In this document: piece after piece, positions 48,901 to 59,387 of the stretch
How the letters are laid out: each line of letters opens with the position of its first letter
Position numbering within the stretch: the first letter of the stretch is position 1
NCBI GenBank assembly: GCA_947044365.1
Contig: OX345639.1
Span: forward strand, 941,501-1,005,500
From: Petrosia ficiformis
Taxonomy: Eukaryota; Porifera; Demospongiae; Haplosclerida; Petrosiidae
Reading direction: 5' to 3'
Length of the DNA stretch: 64,000 bases
Notes under the pieces: generated by a model
The model's input: only the letters and a program-made list of their open reading frames with translations
Database searches by the model: none
What the model was told of the DNA's origin: nothing
Translations under genes and position numbers: made by a program

Positions 48901-50264
48901 TCGTAAACAACAACAAAAACAACCTCACATGACGAACCAAAAGAAAGAAGACACAAAGTGAGATGTTTGATTTGTCATACATCATGTATTATAATTTGGT
49001 ATGAATGATTGGTAGGAGGGTTATAATTAGGGAGACTTATCATTTTGGAATGCCCCTAGCCACTCCTCTTTTTATGATAATAATAGTACATTATTTATGT
49101 CTCTTTAGTTGAGCAAAAATGTAAATTCACTTCATAACTACTTTAGAAAAACTGATATAATAAGAGAACTTCCTAGAGGTACACAGTAACCAGTTTTCAC
49201 CCTAGTACTATCATATTGTCTGTATAACTTATTATAAACTGTATCTAGAGGTACACAGTAACCAGTTTTCACCCTAGTACTATCATATTGTCTGTATAAC
49301 TTATTATAAACTGTATCATGAGGTACACAGTAACCAGTTTTCATCCTAGTACTATCATATTGTCTGTATAACTTATTATAAACTGTATCTAGAGGTACAC
49401 AGTAACCAGTTTTCACCCTAGTACTATCATATTGTCTGTATAACTTATTATAAACTGTATCTAGAGGTACACAGTAACCAGTTTTCACCCTAGTACTATC
49501 ATATTGTCTGTATAACTTATTATAAACTGTATCTAGAGGTACACAGTAACCAGTTTTCACCCTAGTACAGTACTTGTCATAAATTAGACTTGTGTCTGTA
49601 TAATCTATTATATATAATTATCTTGTTATTTAATCATACAGTGTATTTGTTGTAATCTCTTGTATATAAAGTATACTGAAGTTATTGTAACCAAAGAATG
49701 ATTCAATTCATGACAGTCTTGTTATATATAACAATACCTAAAACTATATGAAAGATGTTGATGAAATGTCTAAGTCCTTCAAAAATACTTTCTCTTCCAG
49801 GAAATCTCCAGCTCCTGTTGAACAAACCCAATCACCATCTGAAACACCTCCTTCTACTTCTCCATCTTCCCTTCCTGAGGATGTAACGGAAAGAGAGAAA
49901 TTAAAAGAACAACAAAGAATTGAAAGAGAGAAGGTAAGGTTTGGTGTATTGATTGCTACAAGATGCACAATTATAATGATCACATTAATCCTTTTACCTT
50001 CATAATTTTCATATAATTATCCATTTTGTGTATGTCAAATTTCATTCCATAATTTCATTATTGGGTTACAGTATAATCATGTATTAACCTTATGACATTA
50101 AACTATACACTATAGTACATATAAAGCTAATTTTGAGGTCATCATGAATATGAACAGACTTTTAATTATAATTAATTATTTATTTTTCCATAATTTAGAG
50201 AAAACAGCAAATTGACATGACGTACCAAAATGACCTAATGAGTCAATTTGAAATGATGTTTTGA
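37679..50264 (+). CDS. BRD4: BET double-bromodomain protein (BRD2/3/4 family), long and short isoforms
   Basis: Exons: 37679-37761 (tentative first), 38187-38268, 38320-38766, 39163-39315, 39798-39944, 40057-40125, 40302-40368, 40428-40564, 40853-41215, 42332-42460, 43163-43351, 43527-43738, 45068-45351, 45499-45554, 45690-45747 and 46938-47107 (stop). An alternative route runs 46938-47087, 47511-47551, 48096-48132, 48189-48397, 48872-48957, 49801-49933 and 50199-50264. Reads acetyl-lysine on histones and recruits P-TEFb. BD1 has WPFHKPVD and [11 protein letters not shown]2 has WPFYYPVD and [10 protein letters not shown], with the acetyl-lysine-binding Asn in both. An acidic Ser block, a Lys-rich block and the ET domain follow ([38 protein letters not shown]). 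The short form ends after a Ser/acidic tail (about 881 codons). The long form adds [12 protein letters not shown] and a C-terminal [16 protein letters not shown], matching the BRD4 P-TEFb-binding motif. The N-terminal exon junction is uncertain. Confidence 0.93.
41230..41650 (+). repeat. 50-bp minisatellite in BET intron
   Basis: About eight copies of a 50-bp unit: GTACACTACACTCATACTCA, CATGTACACTACACTCGTAC, TCTCTCACAA. Lies between the exon carrying the start of bromodomain 2 and the one completing it. Confidence 0.9.
41683..42181. mobile_element. Non-autonomous hAT element built of GATTAC repeats, with 8-bp target duplication
   Basis: The element is 41691-42173. Left end CAGGGTTGGGGCCGATTA; the right end TAATTGGCCCCAAGCCTG is its near-perfect inverse (two differences). 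TTAATTAT stands directly outside both ends (41683-41690 and 42174-42181), the 8-bp target duplication expected for hAT. The left and right parts consist largely of repeats of GATTAC; the centre (41860-42035) is unique. No transposase. Confidence 0.93.
43797..43970. mobile_element. MITE with CAGTG-AACC ends
   Basis: Left end ACAGTGAAACCCTGAAATGA; right end GAGGGGTTCCACTGT. The middle holds paired AATGAGGACACCCCTGTA blocks and TATAATATAAATTCACCCCT. A second copy is at about 59697-59875 in the SYCE2 gene. The CAGTGGAACC-type ends recall pogo/Tigger derivatives; that assignment is inference. Confidence 0.7.
44155..44922. mobile_element. 768-bp inverted-repeat element in BET intron
   Basis: Left end TATGTGACCACACGTGAGAA and the inverse of the right end TATGTGACCGCGCATGAAAA agree at 17 of 20 bases. 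The minus strand carries an 80-codon open frame at 44919-44677 (with [20 protein letters not shown]), starting within the right end, that I do not recognise. It lies in the 1.3-kb intron before the ET-domain exon. Confidence 0.75.
46358..46568. mobile_element. Palindromic MITE in BET intron
   Basis: Ends TTACCTTAAGCCTACTATTA and TAAAAGTAGACTTAAGGTAA are inverses with few differences. A second internal palindrome pairs GCATGTACTAATTTTAGC with GCTAAAATTAGTACATGC. No coding frame. Confidence 0.8.
46711..46877. mobile_element. Near-perfect hairpin element, about 75-bp arms
   Basis: The left arm runs ATAGTATGTTAACAGGTTCC, TATATACAAAGTATAGGACC, TTGTTTTGTGTCCTTGGATG, TGATATA; the right arm is its inverse with a few mismatches (TATATCACATCCTTGGGCAC and onward to GTTAGCATACTATAT). 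Loop ACCCTCCCAGGCTCGGGC. Lies 140 bp after another MITE. Confidence 0.85.
48467..48495. repeat. 12-bp-arm perfect hairpin
   Basis: GGAGCTTATGAG, loop TGCCG, CTCATAAGCTCC. In the BET intron just after the exon ending 48397. Confidence 0.8.
49173..49570 (+). repeat. 70-bp minisatellite in BET intron
   Basis: Nearly six copies of a unit starting AGGTACACAGTAACCAGTTT and ending AACTGTATCT, almost identical to each other. The minus strand reads as an open repetitive frame, which I treat as an artefact. Confidence 0.92.
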
Positions 50265-51268
50265 CTAATAATAATCATAATTAGCTTATTTATAGTGATC
50301 TTGTATCGGTATTTATTTATTTAGACTCATTTCCATGTTCATACTCTCATCTTTATTCCCAGACTTTGATTGTTTGGAATGGTATATAATATTATATACC
50401 TCACATGCATAATTTCCTTGATTTTTTCTGAGTTGAATTTAGGTGTGTTTTAAGATTAATAATTGTGACATTGTTAAAATCATCATTACTAATTCTGTGT
50501 ATTATTTCTGTTTCCAACGATTATGATCAAAATTAATAGTGATATTTTTATATCCCTCCGGATAGTATGACAGGGACAGATGCCCATGTTTCCTGTCTGC
50601 ATCCCTCCGTATAGTCTGAGCCCAACATGATATAAGGACGGGTGCTTATGTTCTTTGATCGAGTGCCTTCCATGTAACTCAGAGAGGAGTGGAAGGCACT
50701 CATGAGTTACATCTTGCGTCCCTCCAGATAGTCTGAGCTCAACATAATTGGGACAGGTGGCTTGATTGAGTGCCTTCTATTTCTGCTCTGAGTTCATCTT
50801 ACATACCCCGTAGAGGCTGAGCTCAACATAATGGGGACAGGTGCCCATGTTCCTTGATTGAGTGCCTTAATTCTATTTTTGCTCCGAGTTCATCTTACAT
50901 ACCCCGTAGAGGCTGAGCTCAACATAATGGGGACAGGTGCCCATGTTCCTTGATTGAGTGCCTTCATTCTATTTCTGCTCTGACTTCATCTTACATACCC
51001 CGTAGAGGCTGAGCTCAACATAATGGGGACAGGTACCCATATTGCAATATCCCTATTTTTAATTATTCCTGACAAATATCATTACAAAAGATACTATTAG
51101 CAATTAAAAATGTTTTGTAACTCCCTAAAACTTTACAACCGTCTTAAAAAATAAAGAAAAAAGGTTTTGTTAATCAAATACTAATCTATATAACAAGGGA
51201 AGTTAAAAAATAAATCTTTTATTAATAATAATAATAATTATGTATCAGAATCAATAAGGTATATATAA
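50265..51268. repeat. BET / bHLH tail-to-tail spacer with a roughly 100-bp repeat
   Basis: About 50560-51040 holds five degenerate copies of a unit with GAGCTCAACATAATGGGGAC, AGGTGCCCATGTTCCTTGAT, TGAGTGCCTTC and TTCATCTTACATACCCCGTA. The last three copies are the most alike. The rest is A/T-rich with no gene seen. Confidence 0.8.
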
Positions 51269-54200
51269 CTAAGGAGCTAGTTCTACTTCCTCCTGAACTT
51301 CACTGTGTATGTTGTGTTCCTGTACTCCACTGGTGTCAAGTAACAGGGGTGAGTCTAAGAATGGGAACGGGAATAAATCAATTATGATATAATTATAATT
51401 TGTTTTTAAACTTTTTTTTAAAATTCAATAATAATTATAATCATTTACAAGTGTTTTTAAGCATTTCATAATTTCATGAAAGTAATGATATAGTCATACT
51501 GTCCGATAAGAGAAGAGATCCTGAGAGAGAGAAAGGTCACAGTTATAATGCATTCAGGAGTGCAGAATAATTACATAAGGCTTAGAGATAAGGGCTGGAA
51601 CAGATACCCAGTTATCCAGATAATTATCTGTTGAACTGAATATCCGGATCTGTTTCTTCATACCTGAATACTCGTTAAATGTTAGCGCACAATAACTGAA
51701 CATGTGAAAATGAAAACTGCAAATGGAGGATAAGCAAGTGTCTTGCTACCAGCTTTTTAGGCTTATAGACTACAAAACGACCTGTAAAAACATGAAGGCT
51801 GCTTGTAAAAAGATCTATTGAGGTTGATTACAGCAATAGTGTGGGGTAATACTCTCAAACGAGACATTAATATCTTTTGTATTTAAAGCAATTATCCAGG
51901 TACATGTACCTGACTGTTATTGCGAACGGATATCCAGATAGTAAAAGGAGGATCCGTTACACCATCATTAGATAGAAAGCAGTTTCTCTATTAATGTATG
52001 ATACTGTATCAATAGATACATGTAGATATGGCTTCAAACCAATATGAGGAAGGGGTGTGTCACCCCGAAAAATTTGATTATAGGACCCGGAACTCACTCA
52101 GTACCAAACTCAAAAGTAATGATAATTATAATATCACAAACCATGTTGCTGATCTCCTGTTTGCGACCACATTTGTGAGTTACCATGTTCATTTCTCTGT
52201 GTCACAATCAGGTTTTCCTCCAGGCTTGTGGTGGAGTATATAGGATTGGGGTCCAGTGTCTCAGACGTGGTAGAAGACAATGTCAAATCAACAGTAGAGT
52301 TTTGGGTGATAGAAGATGTGTCTGCAATACCGGGATCAACCTACATAAAACATACATAATAAAACAGTGAGGTGTCTATTAGGACATGTACTAGATATAA
52401 ATCCATTAATAATTGATAGGGAATTATAAGGAATTTTATGAAATGTCATTTGACAACAGATTGATCGCAACAAACTGAACTTCCAGTTGCTTCTGGTTTA
52501 CCTTATTTGGTAATTACCCTCGCCGCGTAGCGTAGGGGTACGGTAATCGTTTTGTCTGTGTGTGTGTCTGTGTGTTAGCAATTTTTCTGGAAGAATAAAA
52601 ACGTTTGACATTTCAAACGGGGTACTGGTAGACTTCAAATTATACAAGGAAAAAAAATAACGTAGGAAATCTTCTAAAACCTTTTGGTTCTAAAGTTATG
52701 ACAATTTTTATAACTCACAGTTACCGTTTCACGACTTTAAGATGAAACGAGGGCAATAACGAGAGTATATATGGACACACAAACACAAGTTATCCTGTTT
52801 CATGGCCTGTCACTAGCCAAGAAACACTTCAAACCAAAAACAATCGAGGTAATGGTTGCTACTAGTCTACTACTATAATACACCACCATTGATACAAGCT
52901 ACTTAGCTCCACCTACAGGCATGGTCTTGTGCACGTGAATGCTAATCATGTAATAGAGTGATTCGTTTTCACTTTTCACACATTGGAGACTTCAGAGAAT
53001 AAGATGTAAGATATATATAAAAATTATACATTTTTCACTACGTTTTCACACATTGGAGACTTTAGAGGTAGACTTGAGAACTTTTTCATTGTTTTTCGAA
53101 GGAAAACAGAGAATAATATGTAAGATAGATAATTATACAATTTATATATATATACATTTCTTTCATTGATATTCTTATTTTGTCTTTTAGGATATAAAGT
53201 TATAACAGTTTTAATGTCCATAAATGTTTTTCAAATTTATATGTAACAAAAGTATTGTTTGTTTCATACACAAACTTTATTATATTTAGAGTAGTGCTTT
53301 GTATCACTTTGCCACATAGGCGAAGGTCCCGTCCCGACGGCGCTCGTTGGTTTTGTAGTATTGCTTTAAATAAGACTATATAGACCCTGTACTTGTACGT
53401 AAGTACATTGTCAAAGCACCTGTACTTGTACCTAAGTACATTACCTAAGTACATTGTCAAAGTACCTGTACTTGTACCTAAGTACATTGTCAAAGCACCT
53501 GTACTTGTACCTAAGTACATTGTCAAAGCACCTGTACTTGTACCTAAGTACATTGTCAAAGTACCTGTACTTGTACCTAAGTACATTGTCAAAGCACCTG
53601 TACTTGTACCTAAGTACATTGTCAAAGCACCTGTACTTGTACCTAAGTACATTGTCAAAGCACCTGTACTTGTACCTAAGTACATTGTCAAAGCACCTGT
53701 ACTTGTACCTAAGTACATTGTCAAAGCACCTGTACTTGTACCTAAGTACATTGTCAAAGCACCTGTACTTGTACCTAAGTACATTGTCAAAGCACCTGTA
53801 CTTGTACCTAAGTACATTGTCAAAGTACATGTACTTGTACCTAAGTACATTGTCAAAGTACCTGTACTTGTACTTCACTGTATATACATGTATGCTTTCT
53901 TGATTGTACATGTACTTAAGTATGCTTTCTCAAATACTTAATTGTACTTTAAAGATTTAAGTACAACCAAAGTGGGTGTGAATCACTTACTATTAAAGTT
54001 TGTACAGATGTGTCTGTACCATCACCACCCTGAGACAAAGCCACGCCTACTTCTGGTTCAGATGTAGGTGTGCTTTGCTTTTGATGTGCTCCGCCTCCTG
54101 TCTCATTAGCCAAATGTTGCAATAATAATGTTTGTAACTGATGCAGCTGTTGTAACTGATGTATCTAAAAGAAATAAAAATGTGTGACTGTATTAGTGAT

Positions 54201-57200
54201 TTGGAAAAGGAATTCGGCCATATTGTACAGGAAACCACTGAAATTTGGTATCTAAGAAGCATAAAGATCGATCTTCCTGGATACTAAATTCAATTGACTT
54301 CCTGTATAAAATGATAAATAGCTAAATACACACACACACACACACACACAGACACACAGAGGAACATATAAACAAACACATATACACAGACACAGATGCA
54401 CAAACACACAGACACAGACACACAGAGGAACACCAACACAGACACAGACACACAAACACACATATACACAGACACACAGAGGAACACATACACAAACACA
54501 TACACACAGACAGACACGCACTAACACTCATACACAGACACACACCTGTTGAGTCTGACTATCAACCTGTGGACCCGTGCCACCATCTTGTTGTTGTCCT
54601 TGATTAATCAACTGTTGTTGTTGTTGTAATAACAAGAGAGCCTGGATTTGAGCTAACTGAGCTTGTTGCTGCTGCATTGGAGAGTTATTAGAAGTAACAG
54701 GGGGTTCTTTAACAGGAGATGGTGTTGTGTTGGGTCCAGCTGTAGATACCAGCTGTTGCAGAAATGATAAGTTGTTGTTTTGATTTCTCAGTAGAGAATC
54801 ATCTTCACTAGATGATGTACTTACCACCTGTAGATGGGATTTACCCACATACATAATAATTATACATGATGTAATTATAATATATACAGGCATTGGGATA
54901 GATAAAGACATTGGGAGAGATAGAGATATTGGGATAGATAGAGACATTGGGATACAGTGCAACATCACTAGTAAGTACCCATGATTGTACGTACACTCGG
55001 ATACTGCATACTAAAATCACATGACACAGCAACCAGTGTAACTACATGCAATATAAAACGTACCTGTTAACACGCACACTGTTAATACGTATTTTCTTAT
55101 AAACCGCACTATTAATTACGACACCACGTGCAAATAAATCGCTTATCACGTACTTCCGGTCACGTTTTTGAAGTGAAAAAAAAGGCCAAATCGAAAAAGT
55201 CGATCTCTTTTGGCCAAAAGCTTGATATTATCACTGATATTGAAAAAGGAGAAACTCAAGCATCAGTTTGTTGAAGATTAGACCTATCAAAGACGACTGT
55301 AAGTACCATTTGGAGAAGTAGAGAGCTCCAATTCTATTATTATCATTATTAAAACTATTAAATATGTGTAAATATTAAGGTTTGGTTACAAAGTACCACG
55401 GTTTATAAGTACTATTTTGCAGTGCCCTAGGGGGTACTTACTATCAGAGTTGCACTGTATATACAGGCATTGAGATACATAAAAACATTGGGATAGATAG
55501 AGACATTGGGATAGATAGAGACATTGGGATAGATGGAGACATTGAGATAGATAGAGACATTGGGATAGATGGAGACATTGAGATAGATAGAGACATTGGG
55601 ATAGATAGAGACACTTAGATAGACGCATGAACTGGAATAGATACAAGTGAGGTACCTGATTTAGTAGCATGTTAGACGAAGGAGAGCTGACATTACCACC
55701 GGAAGAATTACCATAACTTTGTAAATGAAGTAAAAGAGAATTACAAAACTGTTCAAGAGCATTTGGACCAGTGTATAAGAGTTTGTTCTGAAATATCCAC
55801 GTCATAATATCATTAGCCCACTCTCTTTGAGAAACCATCATATCCAAGTTTCCTGTTGAATATACAATCATGTAGTGTTAATAATCTAGTATTAGTAATT
55901 TATGATAATTATTAATATCTCTATTATTGGTATCCAGGAAGCACTATTATTGGTAACTAGGAAGCACTATTAGTATCATTGGTATCCAGGAAGCACTATT
56001 ATTGGTAACTAGGAAGCACTATTAGTATCATTGGTATCCAGGAAGCACTATTAGTATCATTGGTATCCAGGAAGCACTATTATTGGTAACTAGGAAGCAC
56101 TATTAGTATCATTGGTATCCAGGAAGCACTATTAGTATCATTGGTATCCAGGAAGCAGTTTTATTGGTATCCAGAAAGCACTATTATTGGTAACTAGGAA
56201 GCACTCGGTTATAGTTTAATGAGGACACTTATATATATATTTTAGGTTACCAAGGAAAATTAGATTTCCAGTGAGCCTAAAAATTCCTTACTTGCTTCTT
56301 CATCTTGGGGACAGGTTCACCAATTTTAGTGTCACAATAATCTTCTGAATCTCCTGAATCTTAGCCCCAGACAATAAGGAGAGCCCACTATCTTCAATAA
56401 AGAGATATTAATACAGTTCACATGTTAAAACACATGTAAACCGTATTAATATCTAATTACCCGTATGTGAAAATTTGAAATTATACATAACAACAGTTAT
56501 CAAAGGACAAGTGAGATGTCCAGGAACCTTCTTTTTGCCTATTTTAAGTGTCTGAGGTAAGTACTAAGGCGTGTAGAGACGCCTAGATGCCCTCTGGCAA
56601 ACAGTAGTCATGTAAATATATATATATGTATATATATACACACGTACCTGTTCTTCCATTTCCTTGTGACTGTAGTCGGTGTATGAACTCAATTGTCATC
56701 TCTATAATTTCAGCTTTATCTAACTTTTTGCTTCCCTATAGATAAACAAGTGTTCATGACTATATTAGTTGATAGTTCACTTTGTCTGTTTAAAAGTCTA
56801 ATTTGTCAGTGCACTCAACTGTATGTAGTTATCTAATACGTTTACTATGGAAACAACAAAACCCACACATTTTCAATTATACATTGAAATCACACATTAT
56901 GCTGATATTTCATGGATGGAAGTCATATGAGCTTTATCGTACTACTAGTCACATGGTACCAAGTAATAATAGCGGTAAACGTTAACTCACATACTGCCTG
57001 CAGTCTGGTACCATCTCTTTCAGTGTTCCAAGACCTGTGTTAATCCTATCTCTTCTCTTCTTCTCAATTGTTTTGTGAGAATCCAAATAATTCTATAATG
57101 ATTATTAATAGCATTTATCAACGAATGCACCAAATGTATTACAATATTGGGTGAATAAAACATAAACACACACACATACATACATGTACATACATACATG

Positions 57201-58885
57201 TACATACATACATACATAAATACATACATACATGTACATACAAATGTACATACATACATACCGTATTTTCCCGTTTAGAAGCCCTGGCCTCTATTTCCTA
57301 AAGGCACTTCCTTGACCAGGCCGCCACTAAACGAAACCGGCCTGTATACGAGCCTGGCCTGTAAACAATCGCCAGAAGCTTGCGTGCGCATAAACCCACG
57401 CGGCCGGGCAATGAATGACCACGCCCACCACATAACAAGGCGGATTCCACTAACGATAGCTTAGCATTATGGCCACTGGTAGTGTTTTTCAGCAAATTCT
57501 ATGGCCTTGATCTTCATTGAAATGTCGTAAGAGCTTCTCTTCTCCGTTGACATTTTGCTTTGGGCAAAATTCACCTTCTTCTCCCGTGTCCTACATCCAT
57601 GTGTTGTGGGCGTGGCACCACCCGGCATTAATTCGAGACCCGGCTTTTATTTAGTAAATAAAGCGAGAACACCCGGCCTTAAAACGAGATCCGGCTTCTA
57701 TTCAGACCTGGTCACTACTCGGAAAAATACGGTACATACATACATTCATACATACATACATACATAAATACATACATACATACATACATAATAAATACAT
57801 ACATACATGTACATACAAATGTACATACATACATACATACATACATACATAATAAATACATACATACATGTACATACAAATGTACATACATACATACATG
57901 TACATACAAATGTACATACATACATACATACATACATACATAGTACATTAGATAATACCAAGTGGACATACCCTTGACTTTTTCCGAGGTAAGTCAGAGA
58001 AAGAGTCACCAATCCTGTTTGTATGAGAATAATTATATTATATTACCTAATAATTGTAATAAATCACAATTCTATTTAATGCACACCTCTTCTAGAATAT
58101 CATTTACATACTCACAGTGTATCACTCATGATTGGTCTCTTGGTCCCAGCTACTAATGGTGAATGGTCGCCTATTGCCATGACAGAGGCAGGCATTGTTG
58201 TAGTAAGAGAAGATGGCAAAATAGTTGGAGTTTGTTGAACCAACTGATGACTAGCCATTTCAACTAGACTACACTGTAGTGAGTGAGGATCAATTTCTAT
58301 GATCTGTAATTGAGTATAAAAATTAGCACAGGATTGATAGGGAGGAGGATAATGGGAAGAATTCAAGTGGGTCTCATGAGCCAGACTGTTCCTCGCAAGG
58401 AACAGTCTGGCTCATGAGACTATCTACAACATACAGTATGGCCTATATATGTCTTCCTCTCACATAAAAAATATTCTATGAAACTAAGCATGCATGCCTA
58501 TTAGTGTGTGTTTACTTATAATGGATCTAATATAGTACTAAAATGATAAGTCTTTACAGTGAAAGTGTAGAGAAGATGTTTGTAAAGGCGTGTTTGAAAT
58601 AGTTTATATTCATGAGAGGGTTAAGTAAAGTTATATACATCAGAGAGTTACAATATATCATGAATATACACTACTATGGGCGTTACCCCCCAAAGTCTAA
58701 AATGTTATGTTACTCACCCCTGATGAAGGTACAGACAACTGGGTAGGGGCGACAATCTTTAAGGTTGTATCTGTTCCTCCTGGACTTAAAACTCTCTCTG
58801 TACCTGTTACAACTTCAACGGTCTCCACGTTTTCAACTACTGGCTGAATACCATCAACGTTTCCAGTCCCAACTGGAAGATCCAT
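51269..58885 (-). CDS. bHLH transcription factor with Orange-like segment and Gln-rich tail
   Basis: Ten exons on the minus strand: 58885-58718, 58303-58116, 58014-57972, 57092-56991, 56735-56648, 55852-55656, 54827-54546, 54164-53991, 52340-52184 and 51354-51269; 494 codons in one frame. Basic region and first helix: [20 protein letters not shown]; loop and second helix: [20 protein letters not shown]. Both resemble the HES/HEY/HELT/BHLHE40 group. The Glu and Arg of the basic region predict E-box binding. After it, [16 protein letters not shown] and [16 protein letters not shown] resemble an Orange domain, as in those families, but weakly. A Gln-rich region ([11 protein letters not shown]) and a second one ([18 protein letters not shown]) suggest an activation or coactivator-binding tail. 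No WRPW. I do not assign an orthologue. Introns are packed with repeats. Confidence 0.85.
53395..53880. repeat. 33-bp minisatellite in bHLH intron
   Basis: About fourteen copies of TTGTACCTAAGTACATTGTC plus AAAGCACCTGTAC. Because 33 is a multiple of three and few stops occur, several frames on both strands are open throughout. Copies differ mainly at one C/T site (GCACC or GTACC). Confidence 0.93.
54310..54545. repeat. (CA)n-rich tract at a bHLH exon border
   Basis: Degenerate ACACAGACACACAGAGGAAC and ACACAAACACA blocks run right up to the donor of the Gln-rich exon (exon ends 54546). Confidence 0.85.
54885..55625. repeat. 18-bp minisatellite split by a pogo-like element
   Basis: Unit GACATTGGGATAGATAGA. 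About four copies at 54885-54952 and about nine at 55462-55625, same orientation. The element at 54953-55459 sits between them, so the array is older than the insertion. Confidence 0.9.
54953..55459 (+). mobile_element. Internally deleted pogo/Tigger-type transposon with transposase fragment
   Basis: Ends TACAGTGCAACATCACTAGT and ACTATCAGAGTTGCACTGTA are imperfect inverses, with TA at both outer edges as in the Tc1/mariner/pogo class. At 55183-55340 the plus strand reads [20 protein letters not shown] then ASVC, a stop (TGA), [18 protein letters not shown]. That is the first part of a CENP-B-type helix-turn-helix DNA-binding domain. The catalytic part is missing. A dead copy. Confidence 0.85.
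55915..56210. repeat. Minisatellite in bHLH intron
   Basis: Mixed units TATTGGTATCCAGGAAGCAC and TATTGGTAACTAGGAAGCAC joined by TATTAGTATCAT, about ten in total in a higher-order order. Position just upstream (in transcript terms) of the Orange-like exon. Confidence 0.85.
57259..57734. mobile_element. 476-bp inverted-repeat element inside a (CATA)n tract
   Basis: Left end TACCGTATTTTCCCG and the inverse of the right end TACCGTATTTTTCCG differ at one base. The interior is unusually GC-rich (GCGTGCGCATAAACCCACGC; CGGGCAATGAATG). CATACATACA repeats stand on both sides, the likely target. No open frame of note. Superfamily not assigned. Confidence 0.8.
58371..58420. repeat. Perfect 23-bp-arm hairpin
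   Basis: GTCTCATGAGCCAGACTGTT plus CCT, loop CGCA, then the exact inverse. It lies in bHLH intron 1, 68 bp outside the second exon on its upstream side. Confidence 0.92.
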
Positions 58886-59208
58886 TTACTTCTTTTTTAG
58901 ATAGCCTTTGAGCCGCACCTTCCGAGGTGCTTATGCACCGTTTAACTTGGTTTCTCTCTCCTATCTCTACACAAATGTATTGGGAACTCTTCCAGAATAA
59001 AAAGAAGGTTTACCGCCACTTATTAAACGATCACAAGTCTGCTGAGCTCACGTGGAATCGCGTGCTGGGGCATTGCAGCCATCTTCCTCTTTTGCGGTAA
59101 ACAAGAGAGCAACAATTAATAACTATTAATAACTATTAATAACTACAATTATTAATTAAAATTAATTTTAATTACTATTATTTTTCTCAGGTGGATATAG
59201 TAGTTCTT
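58886..59208. promoter_or_regulatory. Shared upstream region, bHLH / SYCE2
   Basis: The start codons are 323 bp apart and divergent. CTCTTTTGCGGTAAACAAG at 59087-59105 contains a donor and TTTTTCTCAG at 59181-59190 an acceptor, so SYCE2 probably has an untranslated first exon. The stretch TCACGTGGAATCGCGTG near 59048-59064 contains an E-box CACGTG, which the bHLH protein itself might bind. Confidence 0.55.
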
Positions 59209-59347
59209 ATGGAGCATCTTGATAGGAGTCGTGAAGACAATTTTGCAGTTGACATTATAGAATCTAGTAATAGTGACATTTTGCAAGATGAAACAACCAA
59301 CAAAATGTATGGAAAAAAATAAATTGAACAACAATGTATATATATAA

Positions 59348-59387
<40 letters not shown>

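Noticed and set aside
49138..49560. 140-codon minus frame ([20 protein letters not shown] repeats)
   Set aside because: Translation of a 70-bp intronic repeat. The unit is not a multiple of three in general, and the frame has no splice signals.
52500..52770. Stretch CCCTCGCCGCGTAGCGTAGG with (TG)n, resembling a dispersed element start
   Set aside because: No matching inverted end or second copy in the window. Cannot be supported as an element.
53200..53941. Frames of 149-218 codons ([11 protein letters not shown] repeats)
   Set aside because: The 33-bp minisatellite inside a bHLH intron.
54822..54827. GTAAGT at the start of the Gln-rich bHLH exon, as a donor
   Set aside because: Using it would drop the long in-frame Gln-rich exon; the acceptor CTACAG just before it fits phase on both sides.
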